From: Candidatus Pelagibacter communis
GTDB lineage: Bacteria > Pseudomonadota > Alphaproteobacteria > Pelagibacterales > Pelagibacteraceae
Length of the DNA stretch: 57,174 bases
Assembly: GCA_001180065.1 (NCBI GenBank)
Contig: CVSM01000049.1
Span: 1 to 57,174 of the forward strand
Direction of reading: 5' to 3'
Within the stretch, counting starts at the first letter, position 1. Each line of letters starts with the position of its first letter. Position numbers and translations under genes: made by a program. Shown in pieces: positions 26,182 to 35,019 of this stretch. The notes under the pieces are model-generated. The model did not search any database, was not told the origin of the DNA, and saw only the letters and a program-made list of their open reading frames with translations.

Positions 26182-27228
26182 TTATGTTTTTGATTTCATT
26201 GACCTCATTACTATAGAACGGTCTATCTCTCCTAGAAGTTCTCCAGTCTCTGAGCATACTACTGGGTAAATTTTATCTGACTCAACTAATTTATCAATTA
26301 AAGTTTCAATTTTTGAATTATCTGAAATGCAGTCCGACTTATTTTTAAATAATTCTTTTGATTGATTACAACAATCTTTTCTCATTACTTTACCTGCACT
26401 TAAAACTTTATATTTTGGAACATCTTCGCAAAAGTCTTTGACATATTGATCTTTAGGATTAGCAACAATTTCTTCAGGTGTTCCAACCTGAGAAACCTCA
26501 CCATCTTTCATTATTGCGATATGATCTCCCATCTTAATAGCCTCTAAAAAATCATGAGTAATAAAAACCATAGTTCGCTGGAGTTTTTCTTGAATTTTTA
26601 AAAGTTCGTCTTGCATCTCTCTTCTTATAAGCGGGTCTAAAGCTGAGAATGGTTCATCAAAAATTAAAATTTCAGGATCAACTGCAAGTGCTCTTGCTAA
26701 TCCAACTCTTTGTTGCATACCTCCTGATAGCTCTCTAGGATAATTATTTTGCCATCCATCTAGACCAACCATTTTTAAAACTTCCATAGATTTTTCTAAT
26801 CTAATATCTTTTTTTGTGCCTCTAACTTCTAAACCATACCCAATGTTTTCAATGACCGTTCTATGTGGAAAAAGACCAAAATGCTGAAATACCATGCTCA
26901 TTTTATTTCTTCTTAGTTCCAATAGATCCTTGTTGCTCATTTTAGTAACATCCACATCATCCATTTTAACTGTGCCTGTTGTTGGTTCAATTAATCTTGA
27001 AATACATCTAACCAAAGTAGATTTTCCACTACCAGATAACCCCATCACAACAAAAGTCTCTCCTTTTTGTATAGAAAAACTAACATCCTTCACTGCAACC
27101 ACATGGCCAGTCTTTTCCTGAACTTCCTTTATAGATAAATTTTTGTCTAAACTTTTTATTACTCTTTTTTCGTCTGGTCCAAAAAGCTTCCAGATATTTG
27201 AGCAAGTTATTTTTTGGTCTTTATTCAT
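26182..27228 (-). CDS. proV: glycine betaine/proline ABC transporter ATP-binding protein
   Basis: A 348-residue ABC ATPase of the ProV/OpuAA quaternary-amine type, which energises uptake of glycine betaine. The Walker A is MGLSGSGKST (about 63-72), the signature LSGGMQQRVGLARAL (about 167), and Walker B EILIFDEPFSALDP (about 188). The C-terminus holds a single CBS-like domain (about 300-345); longer ProV proteins have two CBS modules for osmosensing, so regulation may be reduced. The gene is divergent from the permease gene at 27307 with an inverted repeat in between, an unusual split of the usual ATPase-permease-binding protein order. Confidence 0.92.
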   Translation of the reverse strand: MNKDQKITCSNIWKLFGPDEKRVIKSLDKNLSIKEVQEKTGHVVAVKDVSFSIQKGETFVVMGLSGSGKSTLVRCISRLIEPTTGTVKMDDVDVTKMSNKDLLELRRNKMSMVFQHFGLFPHRTVIENIGYGLEVRGTKKDIRLEKSMEVLKMVGLDGWQNNYPRELSGGMQQRVGLARALAVDPEILIFDEPFSALDPLIRREMQDELLKIQEKLQRTMVFITHDFLEAIKMGDHIAIMKDGEVSQVGTPEEIVANPKDQYVKDFCEDVPKYKVLSAGKVMRKDCCNQSKELFKNKSDCISDNSKIETLIDKLVESDKIYPVVCSETGELLGEIDRSIVMRSMKSKT

Positions 27229-27263
27229 GAATAAATTAATAGTTTATCATTAAAATAGACAAT

Positions 27264-27284
27264 ATTTTACTTTAAAAGTAAAAT
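27264..27284. promoter_or_regulatory. perfect 21-bp inverted repeat in the divergent glycine betaine promoter region
   Basis: ATTTTACTTT-A-AAAGTAAAAT forms two perfect 10-base arms about a single central A, midway in the 78-base spacer between the ATPase and permease genes. Its position suits an operator that controls both. The region is very AT-rich, so part of the symmetry could be chance. Nothing else was recognised in the spacer. Confidence 0.4.
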
Positions 27285-27306
27285 TAATTATTCTACTTTC
27301 TTAAAT

Positions 27307-29424
27307 ATGTCTAGTATCAATGAATTCATAGGTAAATCCAATCAATCAAAGAATATAATTACATATTCAATTATTGGTATAGTTTTTTTGATAGCTTTGT
27401 GGCTTTCATCTCAAAGTGAAGGACCTTCAAAGTTTCCAAAAGTTGTTACAGATGAGTTTACATTCACTGCATGGGTAAATGAGGGAGAGGATTTTTTAAA
27501 AAAGAACTACAGATGGATAACTAAAATTATAGCTAGCTATATAAAGGCTTGTTATTATTTTGTGGAAGATTTTTTACTAGAAGCGCCGTGGCTTTTAATA
27601 GCAGCAATTTTTTTCTTGCCGTGTATTATTGCTGGAGGTTTAAAATTAGGGCTCTATTCATTATTTGTAGTTTATTTTTGGGGAGCAACCAAAATGTGGG
27701 AACCATCACTCCAGACAGTTGCCTTAATGGGTTTATCAGTTTTACTTTGTGTTTTTTTCGGTTTCATATTAGGAGTTTTTTGTTCACAAAGTGACCGGTT
27801 TGAAAACTTTATGAAACCAGTTCTGGATACAATGCAAGTGATGCCAGCATTTGTTTATCTATTTCCAGCATTATTTTTTTTTGGTATTGGTGGAGCTCCA
27901 GCAATCCTTGCAACTATGATCTATGCAATGCCTCCAATAATAAGATTAACAAACACCGGTATAAGGCAAGTACCAGCACAAACTATAGAAAGTGCAACTT
28001 CTTTTGGTTCAAATAAATTACAACTTTTGTTTAAAATAAAAATTCCACTTTCTTTACCTAGTATCATGATGGGTATCAATCAAGTCATAATGATGGCTCT
28101 TGCCCTCGTTGTTTTAGCTTGCTTTATTGGTGCTGAAGGTATTGGTGGACAAGTTTGGCAAGCTATCAGAAGATTAGATGTGGGTTGGGCTATGGAAGGA
28201 GGATTGTGTATTTTATTTATGGCGATAATGTTTGATAGATTCAGTTCTGCCTTTAGCAAACCGAAAGAAAGACTACCATCTGATGTACAAAAGTTTTACT
28301 TACTTCCTCAAGAATGGTCTAGATATCAGTTAGCACGGATTTTAGAAAAACCCTTAATGATTGCTCACAATATAATAAAGTACATTTGCGTATTTATTAC
28401 AAACTTGATTGCTTACTTTATCAAATTATTAATCTCCATATTCAATAAAATATCTGCAGAAGATATTGGAGAATTCGTAAGTAAAAGATATTATATAATT
28501 CCATCTTTTATAATTTGTTTAATAATTATAGTTATTGATACATATTTTATTAAGATTGGTTCTTTTCCAGAAGAATGGAGATTATCTATTAGACAACCAA
28601 TCACTAATACTGTCGAAAGTTTAACTGTCAATCCAGGATTTATAGCTTTTACGAAAAGTTTAAGAGCATTTGTTTACCTTAATTTACTTCGCCCATTAGA
28701 TACTTTTCTTACACATATACCATGGTGGTACACTATGGCTGTATTTGTTGTGCTGGGTTATATAACAGTAGGAATTAGATTTGCGATTATAACTGCTTTG
28801 TTATTATCTTTTATTGGAGCTTGTGGAATTTGGTCTCAATCAATGATAACTTTATCATCAGTCCTTGTGTCAGTTGCTTTGTGTTTTGTAATTGGAGTGC
28901 CTCTTGGAATTATTGCATCTTACAATGAGAGATACAGAAATATTCAAAATGTAGTGTTAGATGCAATGCAAACTCTTCCTTATTTCTGTTATTTAATTCC
29001 TGTTCTAATGTTCTTCGGAGGAGGTATCGTATCTGCCGTTTTAGCAACAGTTATTTACTCTATTCCACCTATAATTAGACTTACATCTTTAGGTTTAACG
29101 CAAGTATCAGGTACATACTCTGAAGTTTCAAGATCATTTGGAGGAACTTTAATTCAAACTTTAAATAAAGTTAAATTTCCGTTGGCAATTCCAAGTTTAG
29201 TTATTGGATTTAATCAGACAGTTATTATGGCTTTTGCAATGCAAATTGTAACTCCTTTGATTGGAGGTAAAGGTTTGGGGCTAGAGGTGTTCAATGGTCT
29301 TGCTCGATCTGATACTGGAAGAGGTCTAGCTGCTGGTATAGGTATTGTACTTCTTGCAATAATTATTGATAGAATTACTCTAGCATATACGAAAAAACAA
29401 AGAGAGGCATTAGGTCTATCGTAG
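27307..29424 (+). CDS. proW: glycine betaine/proline ABC transporter permease, two fused permease domains
   Basis: A 705-residue permease that contains two complete binding-protein-dependent transport domains, at about 130-300 and 500-690. Each has its own EAA-type cytoplasmic loop, SATSFGSNKLQLLFKIKIPL and SRSFGGTLIQTLNKVKFPL. E. coli ProW has one such domain and works as a homodimer; here a tandem duplication could let one chain make the whole pore. The N-terminal 120 residues hold extra membrane helices and a Trp-rich segment. The binding protein starts 96 bases downstream and the ATPase is divergent upstream. Transport of glycine betaine or a relative (choline, DMSP) is the family function. 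Confidence 0.92.
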   Translation: MSSINEFIGKSNQSKNIITYSIIGIVFLIALWLSSQSEGPSKFPKVVTDEFTFTAWVNEGEDFLKKNYRWITKIIASYIKACYYFVEDFLLEAPWLLIAAIFFLPCIIAGGLKLGLYSLFVVYFWGATKMWEPSLQTVALMGLSVLLCVFFGFILGVFCSQSDRFENFMKPVLDTMQVMPAFVYLFPALFFFGIGGAPAILATMIYAMPPIIRLTNTGIRQVPAQTIESATSFGSNKLQLLFKIKIPLSLPSIMMGINQVIMMALALVVLACFIGAEGIGGQVWQAIRRLDVGWAMEGGLCILFMAIMFDRFSSAFSKPKERLPSDVQKFYLLPQEWSRYQLARILEKPLMIAHNIIKYICVFITNLIAYFIKLLISIFNKISAEDIGEFVSKRYYIIPSFIICLIIIVIDTYFIKIGSFPEEWRLSIRQPITNTVESLTVNPGFIAFTKSLRAFVYLNLLRPLDTFLTHIPWWYTMAVFVVLGYITVGIRFAIITALLLSFIGACGIWSQSMITLSSVLVSVALCFVIGVPLGIIASYNERYRNIQNVVLDAMQTLPYFCYLIPVLMFFGGGIVSAVLATVIYSIPPIIRLTSLGLTQVSGTYSEVSRSFGGTLIQTLNKVKFPLAIPSLVIGFNQTVIMAFAMQIVTPLIGGKGLGLEVFNGLARSDTGRGLAAGIGIVLLAIIIDRITLAYTKKQREALGLS

Positions 29425-29519
29425 CCATTTATCAAGAAATTTAGCTATTTTTTGTCCGGTTTACATTTGTATATATTTTGATCTACAATGTGTTTTTAAA
29501 TTTTAAGATAGGAGAGATA

Positions 29520-30530
29520 ATGAAATTATCAAAAACAATATCTGCACTATTTTTATCATTAGTGCTAATCATCGGTAGTTTAGGGCAAGCAAATGCAGCC
29601 AAAAGACTACACGCAGCTATTGCGGACTGGACAGGTGGAATTATCACTTGTGAAGTAGCTGTAGCAATTCTTGAAAGAGAATATGGTTACAAAATAAAAC
29701 AAACAGTATTCCCGTCAGGAACAGGTTTATGGGAAGCAATTGCAGCGGGCGAACTTGATTTTGCATGTGAAAGTTGGCCAAGTTATGCTGAAGCTGACTC
29801 TGTAATGTTAAATGAAGATCTAATTTACGAGGGCAAAGTCGTGGGATCTTACAGTGGAGATGGAAGCGTTGATTTACTTGGAACAGCAGGAATAATTGGT
29901 ATGTCAGACTACTGGATACCAAGATATGCCGCTGAAGAGCTAGGTATAAAAACTTGGAAAGATCTAAATAAACATAAAGCAAAATTTGCAACTATTGAAA
30001 CTGGAAATAGAGGTAGACTAATTGGTTGTCCGGTAGCAGGTTGGAATTGTCATGACCAAAAAAGACTTGATCTTTTAGGAATTGATTTCCAAGCAGATGA
30101 ACTTGGTACAGAGGCTGCAGCCATTGCAGAGGCAAAAGCAGCATATATGAGAAAAGAACCTTTCTTATTATATTTATGGTCACCACATTGGTTCTTTGGT
30201 GCTTATGATATGGTAGGAGTTCAACTTCCAGAACACAAAGTTTGTGATCCTGATACATTCACAGAGGCAGGTAACTGGAAAGACTGTGGAACAAAAGGTT
30301 GGCCAGCAACTGGTTGGGCAAAGGATTATACAATGAATTATGGTAATCCTGCTACTTTTGCTAAAGCAGAGCATGCTGATGCAAAAAGATTCTTTGAAAA
30401 TATGTCTTTACAAAATATCGACCAAGCTAAAATGTTAGTAGAAGTCGATCAAAATGGAAGAGATGTCAAAGAAGTTGTTGCAGAATGGTTAGACAACAAT
30501 CCAGACAAATGGAAGCCTTGGTTAAAATAA
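29520..30530 (+). CDS. proX: glycine betaine/proline ABC transporter substrate-binding protein
   Basis: A 336-residue periplasmic receptor of the OpuAC family with a Sec signal peptide (MKLSKTISALF..., cleavage near QANA-AKRL, residue 24). Aromatic-cage elements suitable for a quaternary amine are visible: ADWTGGIITCE at the mature start, FACESWPSYAEAD, and FLLYLWSPHWFFG. The start is the ATG at 29520, because an AGGAGAG site lies just upstream; a longer frame with a TTG start at 29478 would spoil the signal peptide. A strong terminator follows at 30553. Ligand is most likely glycine betaine, with proline betaine or DMSP as alternatives. Confidence 0.92.
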   Translation: MKLSKTISALFLSLVLIIGSLGQANAAKRLHAAIADWTGGIITCEVAVAILEREYGYKIKQTVFPSGTGLWEAIAAGELDFACESWPSYAEADSVMLNEDLIYEGKVVGSYSGDGSVDLLGTAGIIGMSDYWIPRYAAEELGIKTWKDLNKHKAKFATIETGNRGRLIGCPVAGWNCHDQKRLDLLGIDFQADELGTEAAAIAEAKAAYMRKEPFLLYLWSPHWFFGAYDMVGVQLPEHKVCDPDTFTEAGNWKDCGTKGWPATGWAKDYTMNYGNPATFAKAEHADAKRFFENMSLQNIDQAKMLVEVDQNGRDVKEVVAEWLDNNPDKWKPWLK

Positions 30531-30552
30531 AAATTTTTTAATACAAAAAATT

Positions 30553-30582
30553 AAAGGCCCTTTTATAAAGGGCCTTTTTTTT
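30553..30582. terminator. bidirectional intrinsic terminator between proX and rpoZ
   Basis: A perfect 11-bp stem, AAAGGCCCTTT (30553-30563) with AAAGGGCCTTT (30567-30577) around a TAT triloop, is followed by T residues to 30582. Upstream A residues give a T-tract on the other strand. It serves proX on the plus strand and rpoZ on the minus strand. Confidence 0.92.
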
Positions 30583-30600
30583 ATCCGGTAATTAAATTTT

Positions 30601-31131
30601 TTAAGAATTCGTATTATTGGGATCGTCTGTCGTATCCCCTGTATCTTGATTTTCTGTATCTGAAAGTTCCTCAAGTGAAACATCTGCATCATCTGTTTGT
30701 TCCTCATTGTCTGATTGGACACTTATATCTTTTGTCTCAGTAAGCTCTTCTATATCTTCTTTTGATACTTGAATTTTTTCTGGTGATTTTCTTGCTCTTT
30801 TTGATGGTAATATTGGCGTACCACTTTTTGATATTTCTCCTTTGTATAAGCTTTCAAAATCATCTCCTACCTCGTCATCTGTTTCGGCACTATCATCAAC
30901 TTGCTCAACATGTTTTCTTAATTTGTAAATAGCACTCTCAGTTAAATCTGGAACTTTAATATTTTCTTCAGCTATCTCTCTTAAAGCGATGACGGTATTT
31001 TTATCATTATCTTTATCTAAAGTTGGTTCAATACCAGAATTTAATTGAGTTGCTCTCTCTTTAGCAACCAATACAAGCTCGTATGGGCTATCAACTTTAT
31101 CTACGCAGTCTTCTACAGTTACTCTTGCCAT
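30601..31131 (-). CDS. rpoZ: RNA polymerase omega subunit with long acidic tail
   Basis: Omega helps assemble the beta-prime subunit of RNA polymerase. The N-terminal about 75 residues are typical: [33 protein letters not shown] and [13 protein letters not shown]. The remaining about 100 residues form a low-complexity Asp/Glu/Thr/Ser-rich tail, making the protein 176 residues against the usual 90-130. The core identifies omega securely. The acidic tail has no recognised function. It is read toward the shared terminator at 30553 and lies divergent from nothing close; the MFS gene follows on the same strand upstream. Confidence 0.92.
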   Translation of the reverse strand: MARVTVEDCVDKVDSPYELVLVAKERATQLNSGIEPTLDKDNDKNTVIALREIAEENIKVPDLTESAIYKLRKHVEQVDDSAETDDEVGDDFESLYKGEISKSGTPILPSKRARKSPEKIQVSKEDIEELTETKDISVQSDNEEQTDDADVSLEELSDTENQDTGDTTDDPNNTNS

Positions 31132-31174
31132 GCGCTGTATCTACACAGGGTATTTTAAAAAATCAAGCTGTTTT

Positions 31175-32377
31175 TTAAATATATTTTGGATTTAGTCTAT
31201 TTCTTATAAAAAATAGTAAGATTATAGAAATTGAAATGTAAATAAATGATACCATGGCTATTTGTTCAATATGAAATCCTATATCAATTAAAAAACCAAA
31301 TAAAGCCGTACCAAATGCAGTAGAAAAAACCATCAATGAGGTAGTAAGTGCTTTAATAGATCCTATAAATCTAACTCCATAAATCTCAGCCCATGTAGAT
31401 GAACCTAGAACATTTGCAAGACCGTTTGAAATTCCTATCAACCCTAAAAAAATATATGCAGAATATAATGAATCTAAAAAAATTAAGACTAAAACTGATA
31501 GTAATAAAGGCAAATTCATAAATATTAACAATTTTCTACTAGTAAACTTATCAATCAAAAAACCAGAAATAATCAAAGTTAATACTGATAAAGTTGAATA
31601 AACCATAAAGGATTGTGCTATTGTAAAAATACCCCACTGCTTTGACTCAGTTATAAAAGATTGAAAAACAAAAACTCCAGTCGCTATCCACGGCATCGCT
31701 AACATATTCAAACATATTATGTAAAATCTATAATCTTTTAAAACTTCAATTCTTTTCCACTGCTTGATATCTCTTAATTCTTTCTGATTTGTCTCTTCTC
31801 TAGAGTTGAAATCTAATTTTCTTATTAAAAAATAGGATGTTATTGGTAAAAATATCAAAACTAAAATTGATATATAAATCCAAATGTTTTGCCAGGATGT
31901 AATAGTTAACATATAAACTATTAAGACAGGTAAAATAAATTCAGCTGTTGAAAGCCCAAACCAACTTGTGCTCAAAGCTTTACCTCTAGATTTAGTAAAA
32001 TATCTTGAAATTGTTGTAGTAGCAGTATGGGACATTAAGCCTTGTCCTGAAAATCTCATAAAGAAAATAGCGATAAATAAAAATGATATAGACGAAATCT
32101 TTGAAAAAAAATAACAAGAAAAAGACAGAATTAATGTTACAAGAAAAGCAAACTTAAATATGTTGATATCATCAATTTTTTTTCCAACCCATATAAAAAG
32201 AAAACTACTTAATAGTGTTGCTGATGCATAAATTGATCCAAATTGTCCCTGTGTAATAGAAAGCGCATCACGTATACTAGAATTAAACAAACCCAGAAAA
32301 AAACTCTGTCCAAAGCTTGAAAAAAATGTAAATATAAATCCAAAAATAATTACTTTAATACTTAAATTCTTAAACAT
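31175..32377 (-). CDS. MFS transporter
   Basis: A 400-residue major facilitator with 12 predicted membrane helices. A loop 2-3 type motif is seen in WVGKKIDDINIFKF, and a family-like SGQGLMSHTATTTISRYFTKSRGKALS covers the helix 4-5 region in which the residues GxGxxS and RYF-x-K-x-RGKAL resemble oxalate/formate- or monocarboxylate-type MFS proteins. Substrate unknown. It is divergent from the beta-hydroxyacid dehydrogenase gene across only 11 bases. Confidence 0.85.
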   Translation of the reverse strand: MFKNLSIKVIIFGFIFTFFSSFGQSFFLGLFNSSIRDALSITQGQFGSIYASATLLSSFLFIWVGKKIDDINIFKFAFLVTLILSFSCYFFSKISSISFLFIAIFFMRFSGQGLMSHTATTTISRYFTKSRGKALSTSWFGLSTAEFILPVLIVYMLTITSWQNIWIYISILVLIFLPITSYFLIRKLDFNSREETNQKELRDIKQWKRIEVLKDYRFYIICLNMLAMPWIATGVFVFQSFITESKQWGIFTIAQSFMVYSTLSVLTLIISGFLIDKFTSRKLLIFMNLPLLLSVLVLIFLDSLYSAYIFLGLIGISNGLANVLGSSTWAEIYGVRFIGSIKALTTSLMVFSTAFGTALFGFLIDIGFHIEQIAMVSFIYISISIILLFFIRNRLNPKYI

Positions 32378-32388
32378 ATAAAAAAATT

Positions 32389-33258
32389 ATGACTTGTAAT
32401 GTTGCTTTCATTGGTCTTGGTGTAATGGGTTACCCAATGGCTGGTTATATATCAAAAGGTGGTCACAATGTAACTGTTTTTAATCGAACAAAATCGAAAG
32501 CAGAAAATTGGATTAAAGAATATAAGGGTAAAATGGCTGAAACACCTGCTGAGGCTGCAAAAGATGCCGAATATATTTTTACCTGTGTTGGAAATGATAA
32601 TGATTTAAGGGAAGTAACCTTTGGTGAAAATGGTGCATTTAAAACTATTAAAAAAGGTTCGATCTATATTGATAACACTACTGCTTCAGCAACTATTGCA
32701 AGAGAAATTTACGAATACGCAAAAAAAAATGAATTTGGTGCATTAGATGCTCCTGTATCTGGTGGCCAGGCAGGTGCAGAGAATGGTGCATTAACAGTTA
32801 TGATTGGTGGTGATCAAGCTGATTTTGATAAAGCAAAAGATAAAATTGATTGCTACAGTAAAAAAATGAAACTACTTGGTAAAGCTGGATGTGGACAACT
32901 TGCTAAAATGGTTAATCAAATTTGTATTGCAGGATTAGTTCAAGGATTATCTGAGGGAATTAATTTTGGAATGAAAGCTGGATTAAACATGGAAGATGTT
33001 ATTGAAGTAATTTCAAAAGGTGCCGCACAATCATGGCAAATGGAAAATAGGTATAAAACAATGATTGATGACAAATTTGATTTTGGATTTGCAGTTGATT
33101 GGATGAGAAAAGACTTAAAGATTGCAATGGACGAGGCAAAAAGTAATGGTTCTTTATTGCCGGTAACAGAACTTGTGGATAAATTTTATGGTGAAGTTCA
33201 AGGGATGGGTGGAAATCGTTGGGATACTTCAAGTTTAATAAAAAGATTTAGAAAGTAA
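32389..33258 (+). CDS. NAD(P)-dependent beta-hydroxyacid dehydrogenase (3-hydroxyisobutyrate/tartronate semialdehyde type)
   Basis: A 289-residue beta-hydroxyacid dehydrogenase. It has the Rossmann motif IGLGVMGYPMAGYI (8-21), FNRTKSKAE next to the cofactor ribose (Arg after Asn suggests NADPH), DAPVSGGQAGAENG (120-133) for substrate binding, and catalytic Lys173 with Asn176 in KMVNQ. It may reduce tartronate semialdehyde or succinate semialdehyde, or oxidise 3-hydroxyisobutyrate; the exact substrate is not decidable. It shares a one-base stop/start overlap (TAATG) with the flavin-type oxidase downstream. Confidence 0.88.
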   Translation: MTCNVAFIGLGVMGYPMAGYISKGGHNVTVFNRTKSKAENWIKEYKGKMAETPAEAAKDAEYIFTCVGNDNDLREVTFGENGAFKTIKKGSIYIDNTTASATIAREIYEYAKKNEFGALDAPVSGGQAGAENGALTVMIGGDQADFDKAKDKIDCYSKKMKLLGKAGCGQLAKMVNQICIAGLVQGLSEGINFGMKAGLNMEDVIEVISKGAAQSWQMENRYKTMIDDKFDFGFAVDWMRKDLKIAMDEAKSNGSLLPVTELVDKFYGEVQGMGGNRWDTSSLIKRFRK

Positions 33259-33857
33259 TGCAACCAGCATACTATGAGAATCTAGAAGAAATTCAAAATA
33301 AGTACTGGTCTATGTTAGATGATGCAGTGACCAATAGAGGTTCACCGTTTAGAATTCCTGTTTTCATATGTGCTCACCAAGAAGAAGTCGATGGTAGAAT
33401 TGTTGTTTTACGCAAATCAGATAGAACAAATAATTTATTACAATTTCATACTGATTTAAGATCTCCAAAGGTTGATATTCTTAAAAAAAATAAGAATGCC
33501 TCTCTAGTTTTCTATGATAAAGAAGAAAAGATACAATTAAGAGTAAAGGTAGAATGTGAAGTTAATAATCAAAATTCTACAACTGAAGAGTCGTGGAAAA
33601 AAACACAACATATAAGCAGACGTTGTTATTTAACTGATAGCCCTCCTGGAACAGCATCAGAAAATCCAACTTCTGGAATGATATCTAAATTAGAGGATTT
33701 TGATTACACCATGGAACAAAGTGAGGAAGGTTACAAAAATTTTACAGTTATTAAATGTAAAATTAAATCCATTGAGTGGCTTTATCTTGCAGCTAAAGGA
33801 CATCGAAGAGCAAAGTTTAATTTTGATACGAACAAAAACGCTTGGTTGGTTCCTTAA
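33258..33857 (+). CDS. pyridoxamine 5'-phosphate oxidase-family flavoprotein
   Basis: A 199-residue split-barrel flavin protein. The N-terminal Pfam-like part contains GSPFRIPVFICAHQEEVDGRIVVLR and QFHTDLRSPKVDILKKN, as in PNPOx-like putative oxidases, and the C-terminus ends with the family-type IEWLYLAAKGHRRAKF with basic residues for the FMN phosphate. It is not the housekeeping PdxH, which is longer and has a different C-terminus. Possibly a flavin or heme-utilisation protein. It is coupled to the dehydrogenase upstream. Function unknown. Confidence 0.78.
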   Translation: MQPAYYENLEEIQNKYWSMLDDAVTNRGSPFRIPVFICAHQEEVDGRIVVLRKSDRTNNLLQFHTDLRSPKVDILKKNKNASLVFYDKEEKIQLRVKVECEVNNQNSTTEESWKKTQHISRRCYLTDSPPGTASENPTSGMISKLEDFDYTMEQSEEGYKNFTVIKCKIKSIEWLYLAAKGHRRAKFNFDTNKNAWLVP

Positions 33858-33976
33858 AGGGTGGATTTTAAATTATCGAGATAATACAAAAAAACTAGGT
33901 TGTATTCAATTTATATATTTGTCTTTTTAGAAAATAAATTTATTGATTAAAAATTTTATTATGTGAAAATTTAATT

Positions 33977-34129
33977 AAGGAGGTCAAACCTATGAAATCA
34001 CCGCCAGATACTTAGCTGGTGAGAATCAAATCAAATAAAACCAAAAATAAAATCCATTATATGGATTTAGCCAAAGGGCATAATATAGGGGAGCTCTTAC
34101 GGCACAACCTAAGAGCGACCCCCTTCTAA
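33977..34129. ncRNA. candidate structured RNA with two tiny ORFs (unknown class)
   Basis: The 296-base gap 33858-34153 holds unusually GC-rich, foldable sequence. An AAGGAGGT ribosome binding site at 33977-33984 precedes a seven-codon ORF (33992-34015, MKSPPDT). Pairings are TCACC/GGTGA (33998-34002, 34018-34022), AAATCCA/TGGATTT (34050-34056, 34062-34068), and an 11-bp hairpin GGGG/CCCC plus GCTCTTA/TAAGAGC (34088-34123; 23 of 36 bases are G or C). A second ATG ORF of 22 codons runs at 34061-34129. Strand is unclear: plus has the SD site, minus gives a T-rich tract after the 34050 hairpin. No known RNA family recognised; tmRNA, SRP RNA and RNase P motifs are absent. Confidence 0.4.
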
Positions 34130-34153
34130 AATAAAAAATACTTGGCTAGTTCT

Positions 34154-34966
34154 CTAAAATCTTAACAATAATATTCTTTTAAGTAAGTTTAATATCATAA
34201 AAAAAAATGTATAGATCTTATAAAAAATTTTATACTTTAAATAATACTTAAATGAATTACCAGTTCGCGAAGACTTTTCATTAAATTTCATATCTTCATA
34301 TGAATGATTAAGCACTTCTCTGCTCAACTTATCATTTATTCCTTTTCTCACAAATACTAGATTATGATAAAAAGATACATTTGTAATTTTTGCATCATAT
34401 TTATTAGAAATATAAAAAGGATTAGCTATTTCTTGGTAATTAAGTCTATCAGTTAAATGTTTAAAAAAATTCATATGAGAATTTGAATATTTCAAATCAA
34501 ATGGGTTTCCTCCAAAAAAATGATTGTAACTTGTTTGCATATCTTCAACTACATATAAACCTTCATTATTTAAATATGGGAAAAGTAAATTAAAACTCTT
34601 GATAACATCCTTTCTTAAATGACTTCCATCATCAATTATAATATCAAAATGACGATATTTACCTATAATTTCTCTAATAAAATTTTTATCACTTTGTGAT
34701 CCTTGATGAACTTTAATATTTGTTCTATTGAGATTTTTCTCCTCTAAATCTATTTTATGAATATCAATACCAATAATAGTCGAATTCTTGAAATAATCTG
34801 ACCAAGTTAATAATGATTTTCCATCAGCAATCCCTATTTCAAGAATTTGTAATTTCTTATCTCTTAGACTCTCAAAATATTTTTCATAAACCTTTGTATA
34901 ACCGTGTTCATATTTATCAGTTTTATAAAACTCAGCTATTGAAGAAAGATTCTTAGGTAGTGTCAT
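34154..34966 (-). CDS. class I SAM-dependent methyltransferase (sugar O-methyltransferase-like)
   Basis: A 270-residue methyltransferase resembling macrocin-type O-methyltransferases that act on sugars. A short substrate-facing FYKTDKYEHGYTKVYEKYF precedes motif I, QILEIGIADGKSLLTW (about 36-51). TIIGIDIHKIDLE carries the acid for SAM ribose, and FDIIIDDGSHLRKDVIKSF has the metal-binding DDGSH typical of TylF-type enzymes. A C-terminal hydrophobic tail is present (last 35 residues, Leu/Phe/Ile). It is the first minus-strand gene after the structured-RNA region. A role in glycan decoration is inference from the polysaccharide genes nearby. Confidence 0.8.
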   Translation of the reverse strand: MTLPKNLSSIAEFYKTDKYEHGYTKVYEKYFESLRDKKLQILEIGIADGKSLLTWSDYFKNSTIIGIDIHKIDLEEKNLNRTNIKVHQGSQSDKNFIREIIGKYRHFDIIIDDGSHLRKDVIKSFNLLFPYLNNEGLYVVEDMQTSYNHFFGGNPFDLKYSNSHMNFFKHLTDRLNYQEIANPFYISNKYDAKITNVSFYHNLVFVRKGINDKLSREVLNHSYEDMKFNEKSSRTGNSFKYYLKYKIFYKIYTFFFMILNLLKRILLLRF

Positions 34967-35019
34967 TTTAAGATTTTTTATTTATCTTTGAAAACTTACT
35001 TTCATTCTTTATTTTTGTT

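Noticed and set aside
31154-31179. A/T hairpin near the MFS stop codon as terminator
   Set aside because: The stem is pure A/T and there is no T-tract after it; chance pairing is likely in this composition.
33977-34129. Known RNA (tmRNA, SRP RNA, RNase P, SAM-type riboswitch)
   Set aside because: None of the conserved cores of these RNAs is recognisable, and there is no downstream plus-strand gene as expected for a riboswitch.
34061-34129. 22-codon ORF as a real gene
   Set aside because: It lacks a ribosome binding site and coincides with strong hairpins; I kept it only as part of the RNA candidate.
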